Shown: positions 1 to 7,560, counted from the stretch's first letter. The stretch is DNA of 10,659 bases from Halobacteriales archaeon SW_5_68_122 (GCA_003022815.1 PXSL01000093.1:1-10659); one strand, 5' to 3'. A program made the numbers and translations. Notes: generated by a model from the letters alone, not told the origin.

Positions 1-293
1 AGCATCGGGTTGTCTATCTCCTCGCGGACCTCCTGTTTGTACTGCTTGAACAGTTGCTTGTGGTCCTCGGCGATTTCAGCGCCCGTCTCGGCCATGTCGG
101 TGCCCTCGAACGCCATCACCTGCCGGATGTTGATGCGCCGGACCATCAGCCCCGCCTCGTAGACGTCTCGGAGGAACCGCTTGTTGTGCTCGAAGGTCTC
201 GCGGCGCTCGCCCTCCAGGCCGTGGACGAGGTTGATGCCCGGCAGGAGCTTCGGGAGCCGGTCGGCCTCCGGGTCGACAGAGGGTCCTCGTGC

Positions 294-333
294 GCGGGAC
301 TCCGTCCCGCTCCCCGAGGCGCTTTGCGCCTCG
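294..333. repeat. Two adjacent short hairpins inside the radical SAM coding region
   Basis: There are two perfect stem-loops side by side: GCGGGAC/GTCCCGC (294-300 with 304-310, loop TCC) and CGAGGCGC/GCGCCTCG (315-322 with 326-333, loop TTT). On the minus strand they encode a low-complexity Ser/Arg/Glu/Gly stretch (EKREAQSASGSGTESRARGP) between GGWRPG and DPEADRLPKLLPG. The surrounding text is conserved enzyme sequence, while this segment looks like an in-frame inserted palindromic element. The frame remains open through it. Confidence 0.7.
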
Positions 334-687
334 CGCTTCTCGCCGGGCCGCCAGCCGCCCTCCTCGTTGACGATACGGACCGCCTCCAGACACTCCTCGG
401 CGGTCACGAGCAGGTTGTTCTGCTCCTGGACCAGCGGGTCGGCCGACTCGAGACCGAAGGCGGCGGTGTCGCCGGGCGTGTTGTGCTCGGCGATGACGCG
501 GATGGCCTCCCGCGACCGCTCGGGGTAGTCGACGATAGTCACGGGGTTCATGTTGTCCAGGTGCAATGTCCCGAGGTCCGGAACGGCCTCGCGGATGCCG
601 CCGTACAGCGCCCGGAGCGCCCCGGGGTTGGGCGCCTCGCCGTCGCCGCCGTACGCGAGGATGTCGGCCTGCCGGCCGAGCCGGAAG

Positions 688-703
688 TGCCGGACTGCCG
701 GAC
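688..703. repeat. 8-bp perfect tandem duplication causing a frameshift
   Basis: The plus strand reads TGCCGGAC twice in a row (688-695 and 696-703). On the coding (minus) strand this is GTCCGGCA twice. With one copy removed, the radical SAM frame reads ...DHGVRHFRLGRQADI... without interruption, so the extra 8 bp is the lesion. The length matches the target-site duplication of several haloarchaeal insertion sequences (ISH1 duplicates 8 bp), so a footprint left by excision is possible; replication slippage is the simpler alternative. Confidence 0.9.
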
Positions 704-1422
704 GCCGTGGTCCGAAAGGGCGTCGGCCTCGCCGACGACGGAGTCGGGCGACCGGAACGATGGGTCGCCGTACATCGGCTCCGTGCAGAACGAACACCGG
801 TACGGACAGCCCCGCGAGGTCTCCATCTCGCAGATGAGGTAGTCGGGGTGGTCGGGGTGCTGTTCGACGACGAACGCCCCCTTGGCGGCCCAGCGGTCGA
901 GTTCGGCATTGTCGCGGTAGCGGTCCTCGAAGCCCTCCAGGCCGCCGTGGACGAGGTCGTAGACGGCCGCTTCGATGTCCGCCAGCGCCAGAAAGTCGAA
1001 GTCGAGGTTCTGCCGTTCGGTCTCGGTGGCGCCCTCGTTGGCCTCGCCGACGCCGAACCGGACCGGCCCGCCCATGACGCTCGTGCCCTCGGCGGTCCAG
1101 GCGAGTTCGCGCGCCTCGTCGGGTTCGGCGGGCGTGCCGCCGACGTAACTGCCGGGAACGGTCATGCCGCCGACGTAGACGAACAGGTCGGCACCCGCGA
1201 CGTCCCGCTTCTTGTCGTGGTCCTCGCGGAGTTCGTCGACAGTGTGGTAGGTCACCTGTCCGGGCGGGACGCCGGCGTCGACGGCGGCGCCGGCCGCGAA
1301 CCGGGGGTACGTCGAGACGTACGGCGGCACGCCGAAGTGTGCCGGTTCGTCGACGTAGCCGTCGACGATAGTCACCTCCAGGTCCGCCGGGTCCTTCATA
1401 CCTGAAGCGTGGGTACCGAGGC

Positions 1423-1428
1423 GTAAAA
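1423..1428 (-). promoter_or_regulatory. TATA-like box of the radical SAM gene
   Basis: The minus strand reads GGTTTTACGCC here, with its centre about 27 nt upstream of the ATG at 1399. This is the spacing expected for a haloarchaeal TATA box driving a leaderless transcript. No purine-rich ribosome-binding site precedes the ATG, which fits leaderless initiation. Confidence 0.55.
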
Positions 1429-1467
1429 CCGATGCGGATGGGGCGCCGCAGGGAGTGTCACCGCCAG

Positions 1468-2280
1468 TTAGACGTAGATACAGCCCTCGCGGGGGTCGTA
1501 CTCGGTCGACGGCTCGAACCCGCGGGCGGCGGCCCGGGCGGTCGCAACGGCCGCGACGACGCTGTCGAGGGCGTCGCCGCCGTCGTCCTCCAGTGCCCGC
1601 TCGCGGACCGACGCCGGCAGGTCCACCTCTAGTTTCGTCGCCGCCGAGAGCGCCCCAAGAATCGTCTCGCGGCGGGCCGCCGCCTCGCCGGTCGACTCTT
1701 TGTACCCCTCGTCGACGGTCCCGAGCCGGCGGAGCGTCCCCGCCGGGTATATCTCGATGACAGTCGACTCGCCGGGCGCCTCCATCGGCGGGACCGAGAC
1801 GGCGCCGTCGGCGGCCAGCGGCGCCAGCAGGTCCCGGACGCCGTACAGCGTCTGGTAGTAGGTGATGAAACTGTACGGCGAGCTGGCACTGACGGCGTCA
1901 TCGGTCCGGCGCTTCAACTCGACGCCGTCGACCTCGCTCGTCCTGGCCCGCTCCTTCAGGGTCTCGCGCATCGCCGGGGCGTCGGCGCCAGCGAAGGTCT
2001 CGGCGAACCACTCAACGGACCCGACCCACCCCCCGACATCCACCGGGAGCAGTTCCGCGGGCAGTCCGAACGAGAAGTCGAGTCCGACTGCTCCATCGTG
2101 GTTCCGCAGCAACGCCCGGAGCGCGTCCAGCACCGGCTCGCGAGCGGTCGCACCCAGCGCCTCGGCGGCGGGCCGGCAGGCCGTCAGTTCGAGCGTGTCC
2201 CCGTCCAACTCGCCGTCGGTCAGCCAGATGTCCCGGCCGGGCGTCGCCGCGCCGCTGAAGTCGACTCCGCGAATCCTCAT
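1468..2280 (-). CDS. DUF429 family protein, predicted RNase H-fold nuclease
   Basis: This is a 270-residue intact protein. DUF429 (COG2410) is predicted to adopt an RNase H-like fold; the substrate and role are unknown. The N-terminus has the characteristic first strand with an acidic residue (RGVDFSGAA, Asp7), a second acidic strand near residue 68 (GLDFSFGLP), and the EIYPAGTLRRLG motif near residues 176-187. I chose the ATG at 2280 rather than the in-frame ATG at 2319 because the 13 extra residues are basic and unlike the family, and because the motif begins immediately after Met-Arg-Ile. Asp and Glu enrichment is typical of halophiles. It lies 68 bp upstream of the radical SAM gene on the same strand and is divergent from the small-protein/Hsp20 pair, sharing a 68-bp promoter region. 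No disruption is seen. Confidence 0.8.
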   Translation of the reverse strand: MRIRGVDFSGAATPGRDIWLTDGELDGDTLELTACRPAAEALGATAREPVLDALRALLRNHDGAVGLDFSFGLPAELLPVDVGGWVGSVEWFAETFAGADAPAMRETLKERARTSEVDGVELKRRTDDAVSASSPYSFITYYQTLYGVRDLLAPLAADGAVSVPPMEAPGESTVIEIYPAGTLRRLGTVDEGYKESTGEAAARRETILGALSAATKLEVDLPASVRERALEDDGGDALDSVVAAVATARAAARGFEPSTEYDPREGCIYV

Positions 2281-2302
2281 GCGGTTCCCACGGGCCGCCG
2301 GC

Positions 2303-2309
2303 GCAAAAC
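2303..2309 (-). promoter_or_regulatory. Weak TATA-like element for the DUF429 gene
   Basis: The minus strand reads CGTTTTGCG, with its centre about 26 nt upstream of the ATG at 2280. It is the only AT-rich patch at the right distance. The match to a haloarchaeal TATA box is poor, so this is tentative. Confidence 0.3.
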
Positions 2310-2319
2310 GTCGGGGCAT

Positions 2320-2327
2320 TGATTAGC
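2320..2327 (+). promoter_or_regulatory. TATA-like element for the small protein/Hsp20 pair
   Basis: TGATTAGC lies about 26 nt upstream of the ATG at 2349, the usual distance for a haloarchaeal TATA box and a leaderless mRNA. It shares the short divergent intergenic region with the DUF429 promoter. Confidence 0.4.
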
Positions 2328-2348
2328 GTCTCGCCCGTAGCATCGGGC

Positions 2349-2457
2349 ATGCCAAAGACGCTGGAAGTCGTCTGCACCCACGAGGAGTGCGACCTCGACA
2401 TGTTCGAGCTTCACTATCGGTACTCGATGCGACGGCCTGGAGGAACTCCACGCATGA
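2349..2457 (+). pseudogene. Small haloarchaeal Cys-containing protein (DUF7559-like), middle deleted
   Basis: The ATG at 2349 opens MPKTLEVVCTHEECDLDMFE, which matches the N-terminus of a family of ~50-55-residue haloarchaeal proteins that I recall as having two CxxC-type pairs (zinc-binding inferred). After LHYRYSM the frame runs on into Hsp20 instead of the expected second cysteine pair. In another frame the sequence just downstream reads CDGLEELHA then TGA (2455-2457), which looks like the normal C-terminus of the same family. The simplest reading is loss of about 15 internal codons, with a frame change, removing the second cysteine pair. The original stop overlaps the Hsp20 start as ATGA (2454-2457), a translational-coupling arrangement. 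As sequenced, the 5' frame is fused in-frame to Hsp20. Confidence 0.6.
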
Positions 2458-3035
2458 TCCGCGAGGTTGGCGAGTCAGTCAGTCGGGTCGTTCTCAGCGG
2501 CATCGGCCGGGCCTCCAGCCGCGTCCAAGAGCGGAAGCCGCTGCCGACGGACCTCTTGGAGAGCGACGACGCCTACCTCGCGGTGTTCGACGCGCCCGGC
2601 GTCCGGGCCGGCGACGTCGACGTCCGCTTCGAGTCCGACACGCTCACCGTCCGCATCGACCGGTTCCGCGACCTCCACGATGACTACGAGATGCGGTTCC
2701 CGGGGCGCGGCCTCTCGCTCACCGGGTCGGTCGCCCTCCCGGAGTCAGCCGACGTCGAGGCCGACGCCGCCGACGCGACGCTCACCCAGAACGGCACGCT
2801 CGAGGTGCTGATTCCGAAGCGCAACCCGGACGAGGAGGCGGATGCCGCCGAAGAGACGACCGACGACGGGATGGTGGTAGACGATGACGCCGAGGGGACG
2901 GATGACGAGGGACACGGGGCGGCGGACGAGGCGGGCGAAACGGTCGATACGGAAGGCGGGGCTACAGGCGAGGAAGGCGAGACGACCGACGAGGAAGACG
3001 GGACCAAAGGCGGAGAAGACGAGACGAACGACTAA
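2454..3035 (+). CDS. Hsp20/alpha-crystallin family small heat-shock protein with acidic tail
   Basis: This is a 193-residue protein starting MIREVGESVSR. Small heat-shock proteins bind unfolding proteins in the cytoplasm and hold them for refolding. Residues about 32-122 form the alpha-crystallin domain, starting with ESDDAYLAVFDAPGV and ending with the diagnostic last strands NGTLEVLIPK. Residues 123-193 are a low-complexity tail of Asp, Glu, Gly, Thr and Ala, unusually long for the family. I chose the ATG at 2454 because it begins the conserved N-terminal helix and overlaps the stop of the upstream small gene (ATGA). The longer in-frame starts at 2349 and 2319 would fuse the broken small protein or promoter DNA to it, although that fusion is open in this sequence. 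Its stop codon overlaps the convergent amine oxidase stop. Confidence 0.85.
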   Translation: MIREVGESVSRVVLSGIGRASSRVQERKPLPTDLLESDDAYLAVFDAPGVRAGDVDVRFESDTLTVRIDRFRDLHDDYEMRFPGRGLSLTGSVALPESADVEADAADATLTQNGTLEVLIPKRNPDEEADAAEETTDDGMVVDDDAEGTDDEGHGAADEAGETVDTEGGATGEEGETTDEEDGTKGGEDETND

Positions 3036-4057
3036 TCATCGGACAGGGTCATCCCCTCGACGATTTCGAACTCCTCGTCGCCGTCGAACCGGGTGGGGTC
3101 GTACGCCGAAATGTCCTTGCCGCCGAGCACCGAGGCCGTCAGTCGCTCGGCGACGGCCGGCGCCAGCATGAAGCCGTGCCCCTGGAAGCCGGTGGCGACG
3201 TAGATGCCGGGCGCGCGCTCGCCGACCAGCGGGTCGCCGTCCGGCGTCGCGGTACAGAGACCGGCCCACGAGCGACGCTCCTCGACGGACTGGCCGACCG
3301 CCGCATCGAGGTACTCCGCGCAGTCGAGACGGAACTCCTCGTCGGCCGACCGCTTCCAGTCGGTCGGGTCGTGGGCCTCGGGGACCGTTCCGTCGCCGAC
3401 CAGCAGCCGTCCGTCCGTCGGACGGGCGTAAAACCCCTCCGTCGCGTCGTACAGCACCGGCACCACGTCGGCCAGCGGCGTCGACTCCGTGAGGTACGCC
3501 TGGACGCGGTACGGTTCCACCGCGAGCGGGTGGCCGGCCGCCGCAAGCAGTCGGCCGGTATCGGCGCCGGCGGCGACAACGACGGCGTCGTAGGCGTCGC
3601 CGTTGACGCGGCCGTCGGCGTCGAGGCTCGCCCGCTCGCCCGTCAGGAGCTTGGCGCCCGCTGAGACGGCGAACTGGGCGGTCTCCCGGGTGAACGCTCC
3701 GGTGTCGACGACGCCGGCGTTGCGCGCGACGGCGGCCACCTCGATGTCGTCGGTTCGGACCCCCGGCCACCGGGCGCCCAGTTTCGACGGTTCGATGAAC
3801 GCCACGGCGCGGTCCTGTTCCTGCATCCGGGGGACGTGCTCGGCCATCGCCTCGGCGTTGCGCTCGTCGCCCTCGCGGGCGAACCAGACGTACGGGAGAT
3901 CGGTCAGCGCGTCACGCTCGCGGTACTCGTCGATGGCGTCGCCGGCGATTTCGGCGTCGACGGCGTCCGCGTAGGCGTCGTAGCAGATGCCGGCGGCGGC
4001 GCCGGTGGACTCGGCGGCCACGCCGTCCGCCTCGAAGACGGTCACGTCGGCCCCGCG
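3032..4057 (-). pseudogene. FAD-dependent amine/amino-acid oxidoreductase (DAO family), N-terminus missing
   Basis: DAO-family flavoenzymes oxidise amines or amino acids such as glycine, sarcosine or D-amino acids; the substrate here cannot be told. The readable part starts at ...[12 protein letters not shown], which in intact relatives is the second strand of the FAD-binding Rossmann fold, and continues to the C-terminal signature TPDGDPLVGERAPGIYVATGFQGHGF near residues 270-300. The first ~25-30 residues, including the start and the GxGxxG dinucleotide-binding loop, are absent. The sequence instead runs directly into the last codons of the DUF7388-like gene. A GTG at 4045 overlaps that gene's TGA (GTGA) and could start a 337-residue product, but it would lack the FAD-binding loop. 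The open reading frame continuing upstream to 4450 is only an out-of-frame shadow of DUF7388. Confidence 0.8.
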
Positions 4058-4821
4058 GCGCGCGCCGGGTAGGCGACGATGCGGTCGACGCCGACCGACT
4101 GAAGCGTCTCGACCCGCTCGCGGACGGCGTCGGCGTTGCCGACCAGCGCGAAGTCGGTCACGCCATCCAGCAGCACCTCGCGGGCCCGCCCTGTCGCCGT
4201 CGCGTCCGTCGCGGCGTCCTCGGGCAGCGCCCGCCGGACCGGGTCCCGGCGGGCCGCGTAACCGCCGACGGCGTCCAGCGCCTCGTCGGGGTCGTCGGTC
4301 AGGACGGTCGGCGCGTACAGCGCCACCTCGCCGTCGAACCCCGCAGCGCGGAGCGCCCGCACCTCGCGTCCGGTGGTCGCCGAGAGCAACTCGAACTGCG
4401 TGCCGCCCGCGGCCAGCGCGATCCGCTCGATACCCTCGGTGCCGACCCACGCGCCGGGGGCGGCCTCGCGGGCGGCGCCGAGGCGCGGGGCGACGGCGCG
4501 GCGGGCCTCGCTCTCGGTCAGGTAGGCGCCGTTGCCGGCGACCAGCACCCGGGTCGCCTTCGCCGGGAGCGACGCTACGAGCGAGTCGTCGCCGAGCGGG
4601 TCGAAGCCATCGGCCCGGACCGGCGTCGTCACATAGCAGTCGTAGGCCTCCGAGAGCGCCGCGAGCGTCCCGGGGTCCGGCAGATGCTCGCGGCCCTCGT
4701 AGTCGACGACCGCCGCCCCGACGCCCAACTCGAGGTCCGGGACCCGCTCTACGTCGTGTTCGGCCGGCTTCAGCGCGACGGCGTCGACGCCGGCACGGCG
4801 GAGCGAGGCCGCGGTCAGCAT
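4042..4821 (-). CDS. DUF7388-like haloarchaeal conserved protein
   Basis: This is a 259-residue protein starting [23 protein letters not shown], a family I recognise as widespread in haloarchaea and of unknown function. Visible blocks include [21 protein letters not shown] (near residue 36), [18 protein letters not shown] (near 73), [20 protein letters not shown] and [21 protein letters not shown]. The closing [20 protein letters not shown] resembles the end of LLM-class (F420/flavin) TIM-barrel enzymes, a weak resemblance rather than an assignment. The end reads [11 protein letters not shown], a few residues unlike the expected family end, because the deletion junction with the amine oxidase gene falls here. 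It is divergent from prefoldin beta. No clear TATA box is seen upstream. Confidence 0.65.
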   Translation of the reverse strand: MLTAASLRRAGVDAVALKPAEHDVERVPDLELGVGAAVVDYEGREHLPDPGTLAALSEAYDCYVTTPVRADGFDPLGDDSLVASLPAKATRVLVAGNGAYLTESEARRAVAPRLGAAREAAPGAWVGTEGIERIALAAGGTQFELLSATTGREVRALRAAGFDGEVALYAPTVLTDDPDEALDAVGGYAARRDPVRRALPEDAATDATATGRAREVLLDGVTDFALVGNADAVRERVETLQSVGVDRIVAYPARAAGPT

Positions 4822-4933
4822 ATCACTCTTCGCGGCGCGTCGGTCGCCGCAGTTCCAGTCATTGTTCCGGGGTTGTCGGTTGGAGGCATAGGCGTGTCGC
4901 TTCCCGCGATAGTCCCGGCCGCGGGTCGCTCCT

Positions 4934-4968
4934 CGGCGGGCGACGGCGCCGGCGGCGCCGACCCGCCG
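4934..4968. repeat. GC-rich two-part hairpin in the DUF7388/prefoldin intergenic region
   Basis: The outer arms CGGCGGG (4934-4940) and CCCGCCG (4962-4968) enclose the inner arms CGGCGCC (4944-4950) and GGCGCCG (4954-4960) around a GGC loop, with a small internal loop (CGA opposite A). The whole 35-nt element is almost fully self-complementary. It sits in the 207-bp gap between the divergent DUF7388 and prefoldin beta genes, about 30 bp before the prefoldin TATA-like box. I see no coding sequence in the gap. Confidence 0.65.
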
Positions 4969-4996
4969 GACGGCGGCCGTCCCGACCGAAAGGTGG

Positions 4997-5005
4997 GGTT
5001 TTTCA
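4997..5005 (+). promoter_or_regulatory. TATA-like box of the prefoldin beta operon
   Basis: GGGTTTTTCAG is the only T-rich stretch here and lies about 27 nt upstream of the ATG at 5029, the spacing for a leaderless haloarchaeal transcript. It would drive prefoldin beta and DUF3194 together. Confidence 0.45.
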
Positions 5006-5028
5006 GTAGTGAAGCCGAGATGTACGGT

Positions 5029-5421
5029 ATGCAGGGTAATCTGCCGCCTGAGGCCCAGGAGAAGATAGAGGAACTCCAGGATCTTCAGGAGACCGCACAG
5101 CAGGTCGCACAGCAGAAACAGCAGGCCGAGACGCAACTGCAGGAGTCGAAGACTGCCGTCGAGACGCTCGACGGCATCGAGGGCGACACCCAAATGTACC
5201 GAGAGGTCGGCGAACTCCTCATCGAGACCGACTACGACGACGCCTACGACGATCTCGAGGAGAGTATCGACAGCCTCGAGGTGCGCGTCCAGACCCTCGA
5301 GAAGCAGGAGGGCCGCGTCCAAGAGCAGTTCGAGGAGCTCCAGCAGGAGCTCCAGCAGATGCTGCAGGGCGCGGGCGGCGGCCCGATGGGTCCGGGCGGT
5401 CCGGGCGCCGGCGGCGACTGA
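5029..5421 (+). CDS. pfdB: Prefoldin subunit beta
   Basis: This is a 130-residue protein starting [16 protein letters not shown]. Prefoldin is a cytoplasmic hexamer (two alpha, four beta) that captures unfolded proteins and passes them to the thermosome. The layout is the canonical one: a first coiled-coil helix with heptads at about residues 5-45 ([14 protein letters not shown]), the beta-hairpin region near 52-75 ([16 protein letters not shown]), a second coiled coil at 75-115 ([20 protein letters not shown]), and a Gly/Pro-rich tail common in haloarchaeal homologues. An ATG three codons upstream (5020) is possible, but MQGN is the family start and fits the TATA spacing. DUF3194 begins 6 nt after the stop, a conserved archaeal pairing. 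The usual upstream neighbour pcc1 is not present; a DUF7388-like gene lies there instead, divergently. Confidence 0.95.
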   Translation: MQGNLPPEAQEKIEELQDLQETAQQVAQQKQQAETQLQESKTAVETLDGIEGDTQMYREVGELLIETDYDDAYDDLEESIDSLEVRVQTLEKQEGRVQEQFEELQQELQQMLQGAGGGPMGPGGPGAGGD

Positions 5422-5427
5422 GCGGGC

Positions 5428-5673
5428 GTGACACCGCAACCGAGCGACGAGGAGATAGTCGAGGCGGCCTCCGACGCCGCCGAGGGACTGGTCCTCTCGC
5501 GGTACAAGCAATCCGAAATCCGTGACCTCGACGTGACGGTCCGCTTTGAGGATGGCCAACTCGAGGTCGACATCTACCTCGACGCGCCCGAAGACCCCGA
5601 CCCGGCCGTCGTGGCCGGCGAGGCCGTCGAGGCCGCCGAGGCCGCAGTCGACGACCTCTTCGAGGACGCCTGA
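5428..5673 (+). CDS. DUF3194 family protein
   Basis: This is an 81-residue acidic protein with a GTG start only 6 nt after the prefoldin beta stop, so the two are almost certainly co-transcribed and probably translationally coupled. The sequence has the family features: DEEIVEAASDAAEGLVLSRY near the N-terminus, then two strands (DLDVTVRFEDGQLEVDIYLD), then a C-terminal helix AVEAAEAAVDDLFED. DUF3194 is found next to prefoldin beta across Euryarchaeota; its biochemical role is unknown. No ATG start is available that would keep the family's N-terminal helix. Confidence 0.85.
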   Translation: MTPQPSDEEIVEAASDAAEGLVLSRYKQSEIRDLDVTVRFEDGQLEVDIYLDAPEDPDPAVVAGEAVEAAEAAVDDLFEDA

Positions 5674-5694
5674 CGGCATCCCTTCCTCGCGCGA

Positions 5695-7477
5695 CTACCC
5701 GGTTAACAGCAGTATCAACAGGCTGGTCGCCATCGCGCCGCCGATGACGACCAAGAGCAGGACCCCGCCCATCTGTATCATGGCGTTGGCCGTCGACGCC
5801 AGCGTCTCGGTGCGGTCGTTGCCGAATACCGTCACCTCGGCGTGTTCGACGGCCATGCCGACCTCGACGGGTTCGAGGTCGGCCTCCGCCTCGGCGACCA
5901 AGTTCTCGACGACGGCCGCCAGTTCCCCGGTGTCGATCTCGCCGCCGACTTGGTTGGCCGCCTCCATCGTGTTGACGACGTGGGTGTCGGTCGTCATCAC
6001 CTCGGCCGCGTCGGCGTCGACAGCCGAGAGCAGTTGCTCCCGGACGCCGGGGTCCATGTTGTTGCCGTCGACGAGACAGTAGACCGCCCGGACCGTATCG
6101 GCGCCCTCGCCGACCTCGACGACGGCGACGCGGACGCCCAGCGGCCCGATACCGTTCTCGGGGTCCCAGTCGGTGGGGTCCCAGGCGACGCCGACGCGGA
6201 GCGGCCGCCCGTCGGCGTCGGCCAGGCGGTCGCCGAGGCGGCGGCCCGCCTCCATCATGTCGAACGAGCGGCGCGACCCGGGGACGACGTGGCCCAGGTC
6301 GTCGCCCTCGAGTCCGTCGTTGCAGTTGTGGGCGTCGACGAGCATCACGTCTCCCAGGCCGGCGGTGCGGGCCTCGGCGGCCGTCGACAGCCCGACCGAG
6401 AAGTCGACGTCGTCGGCGCATCCGGGCGCGTGGGTGGCGACGACGAGGGCGTCGTCGCCGAAGGCCTGCCCCAGCAGTTTCGACTCGCCCTCCCGCTCGC
6501 GGACGGGCGGGGTCGCCCGGTTGCCATATTCGATGCTGTCGTGGGCGCGGTCGGCGGCCGCGAGAAGGGTGTCGACCTCCCGCTCGGTGACGAGGTTGAA
6601 GTCGTGGCCGGCGGTGGCGTGCGGCGGGAACGCCAGGCCGTCGGCGGTCCGGGCGACCCGCCTGGGGAGGTTGCCGCCGCCGATGTCGCCCATCGGACCG
6701 GGGTGTATCATCGGCAGCACGAACCGGGCCTTCTCGGTCCCGTCGGGGCCCCGGATGCCCATAACTGTGACGGGGACGACGGCGTCCTCGCCCAACTGCT
6801 CGAAGAACGACTCCAGCTCGCGGGTCCCCTCGGCGATGTGGCCGACGAACCCGCGGACGAAGTCCAGCACGGACACCCCGAGGCTCTGCCGCCAGGGCCG
6901 GTCGATGGTGACGAGAAAGACGTAGCGGCCGGGCCTCGGCCGTCCGCGACAGGTAGGTGGCAACGAGCGGGCCGCCGAGGTCGCCCGACCGGACGACGCC
7001 GCTGTAGACGAACCCTAGCGCCGCGGCGGTGGCCGTCTGGATGCTCGCGGGGACGGACGCCACCAGCAACGACCGCCGGGAGACGGCCATGATGACGAAC
7101 AGGCGGAGCGCGAAGACGGAGGCCAGTCCGACGGCCAGCGCGTCGAAGACGAACACCTGCCGGAGGCCGGTGACGGCGGCGACGGCGGCGCTGGCCACCA
7201 GGAAGACCACGAGGACGACCTCACAGACCAGTGCCAGGAGCGCCGACCGATTGTACGTCAGTTTGCCGCCGAGCCGCCGGTCGAACCACGGCGTTGCGAA
7301 GGCGGCAACGATGGTCGGGACGGCGATGTACACCATCCCCTGGTAGGCGTCGTCGAGGACGAACTCGGAGTTGAAGGCCGCGACGCCCGCGACGGCCGCG
7401 ATGAGGAGCGCCGCCAGCAGGCTGGCCGACCAGTCGGGCGAGGTCCGAGAGGTGGACGGCCGCGTTGGCGCCGTCAC
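5695..7477 (-). pseudogene. DUF2070 membrane protein, internal deletion and frameshift
   Basis: DUF2070 proteins are archaeal multi-spanning membrane proteins with a large soluble C-terminal domain; the function is unknown. The N-terminal frame (GTG at 7477) has hydrophobic helices such as SLLAALLIAAVAGVAAF, YIAVPTIVAAF, ALVCEVVLVVFLVASAAVAA and ALRLFVIMAV, and is recognisable to GGPLVATYLSR. Near 6925-6960 the frame changes. The other frame picks up YVFLVTIDRPWRQSLGVS and reads through the C-terminal domain with its conserved MIHPGPMGDIGGGNLP, PPHATAGHDFNLV and VDAHNCNDG motifs to a final hydrophobic helix (VLLLVVIGGAMATSLLILLL) and stop. By comparison with the family as I recall it, about 40 residues around one or two membrane helices are missing at the junction. 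An in-frame TTG at 7540 would add another hydrophobic segment. It is convergent with DUF3194, 21 bp apart. Confidence 0.8.
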
Positions 7478-7560
7478 CGTTGCGAGGACGGCGTCGACGA
7501 CGACGAGCGCGACGAACCCCGTGAGTTCGTGCCGCTCCAAGGGCGGCGCCCCTTGACGGG

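Larger units (their letters stand above)
1..1399 (-). pseudogene. Archaeal radical SAM Fe-S enzyme (COG1031-like), frameshifted, 3' end beyond window
   Basis: Radical SAM enzymes use a 4Fe-4S cluster and S-adenosylmethionine to generate a radical; the substrate of this archaeal family is unknown to me. The ATG at 1399 opens a frame with an N-terminal region (residues 1-190) typical of the family (DGYVDEPAHFGVPPYVS near residue 13) and then the cluster motif CPYRCSFC, with cysteines at about residues 198, 202 and 205. At about residue 234 the frame shifts. The next frame continues with clear homology-type sequence (HFRLGRQADILAYGGDGEAP, then DLGTLHLDNMNPVTIVDYPE, then LLPGINLVHGLEGE and RRINIRQVMAFEGTDMAE) to the window edge. 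Removing one copy of the 8-bp duplication at 688-703 restores a single frame. The start is supported by a TATA-like box 27 bp upstream. The gene is either a recent pseudogene or carries a sequencing/assembly error. Confidence 0.85.

Noticed and set aside
566..1405. 279-residue open frame on the plus strand
   Set aside because: Antisense to the radical SAM gene, which has the CxxxCxxC motif and promoter.
4684..5028. N-terminal extension of prefoldin beta in frame
   Set aside because: No family similarity; overlaps the divergent gene and the hairpin; the TATA box and family start support 5029.
4042..5679. Long minus-strand frame continuing upstream of DUF7388 through prefoldin
   Set aside because: Above 4821 it is the antisense of prefoldin beta and DUF3194; the Leu/Glu-rich pattern is complement of coiled-coil codons.
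5842..7092. 416-residue open frame on the plus strand
   Set aside because: Antisense to DUF2070, whose minus-strand frame carries the conserved motifs; a typical high-GC shadow.
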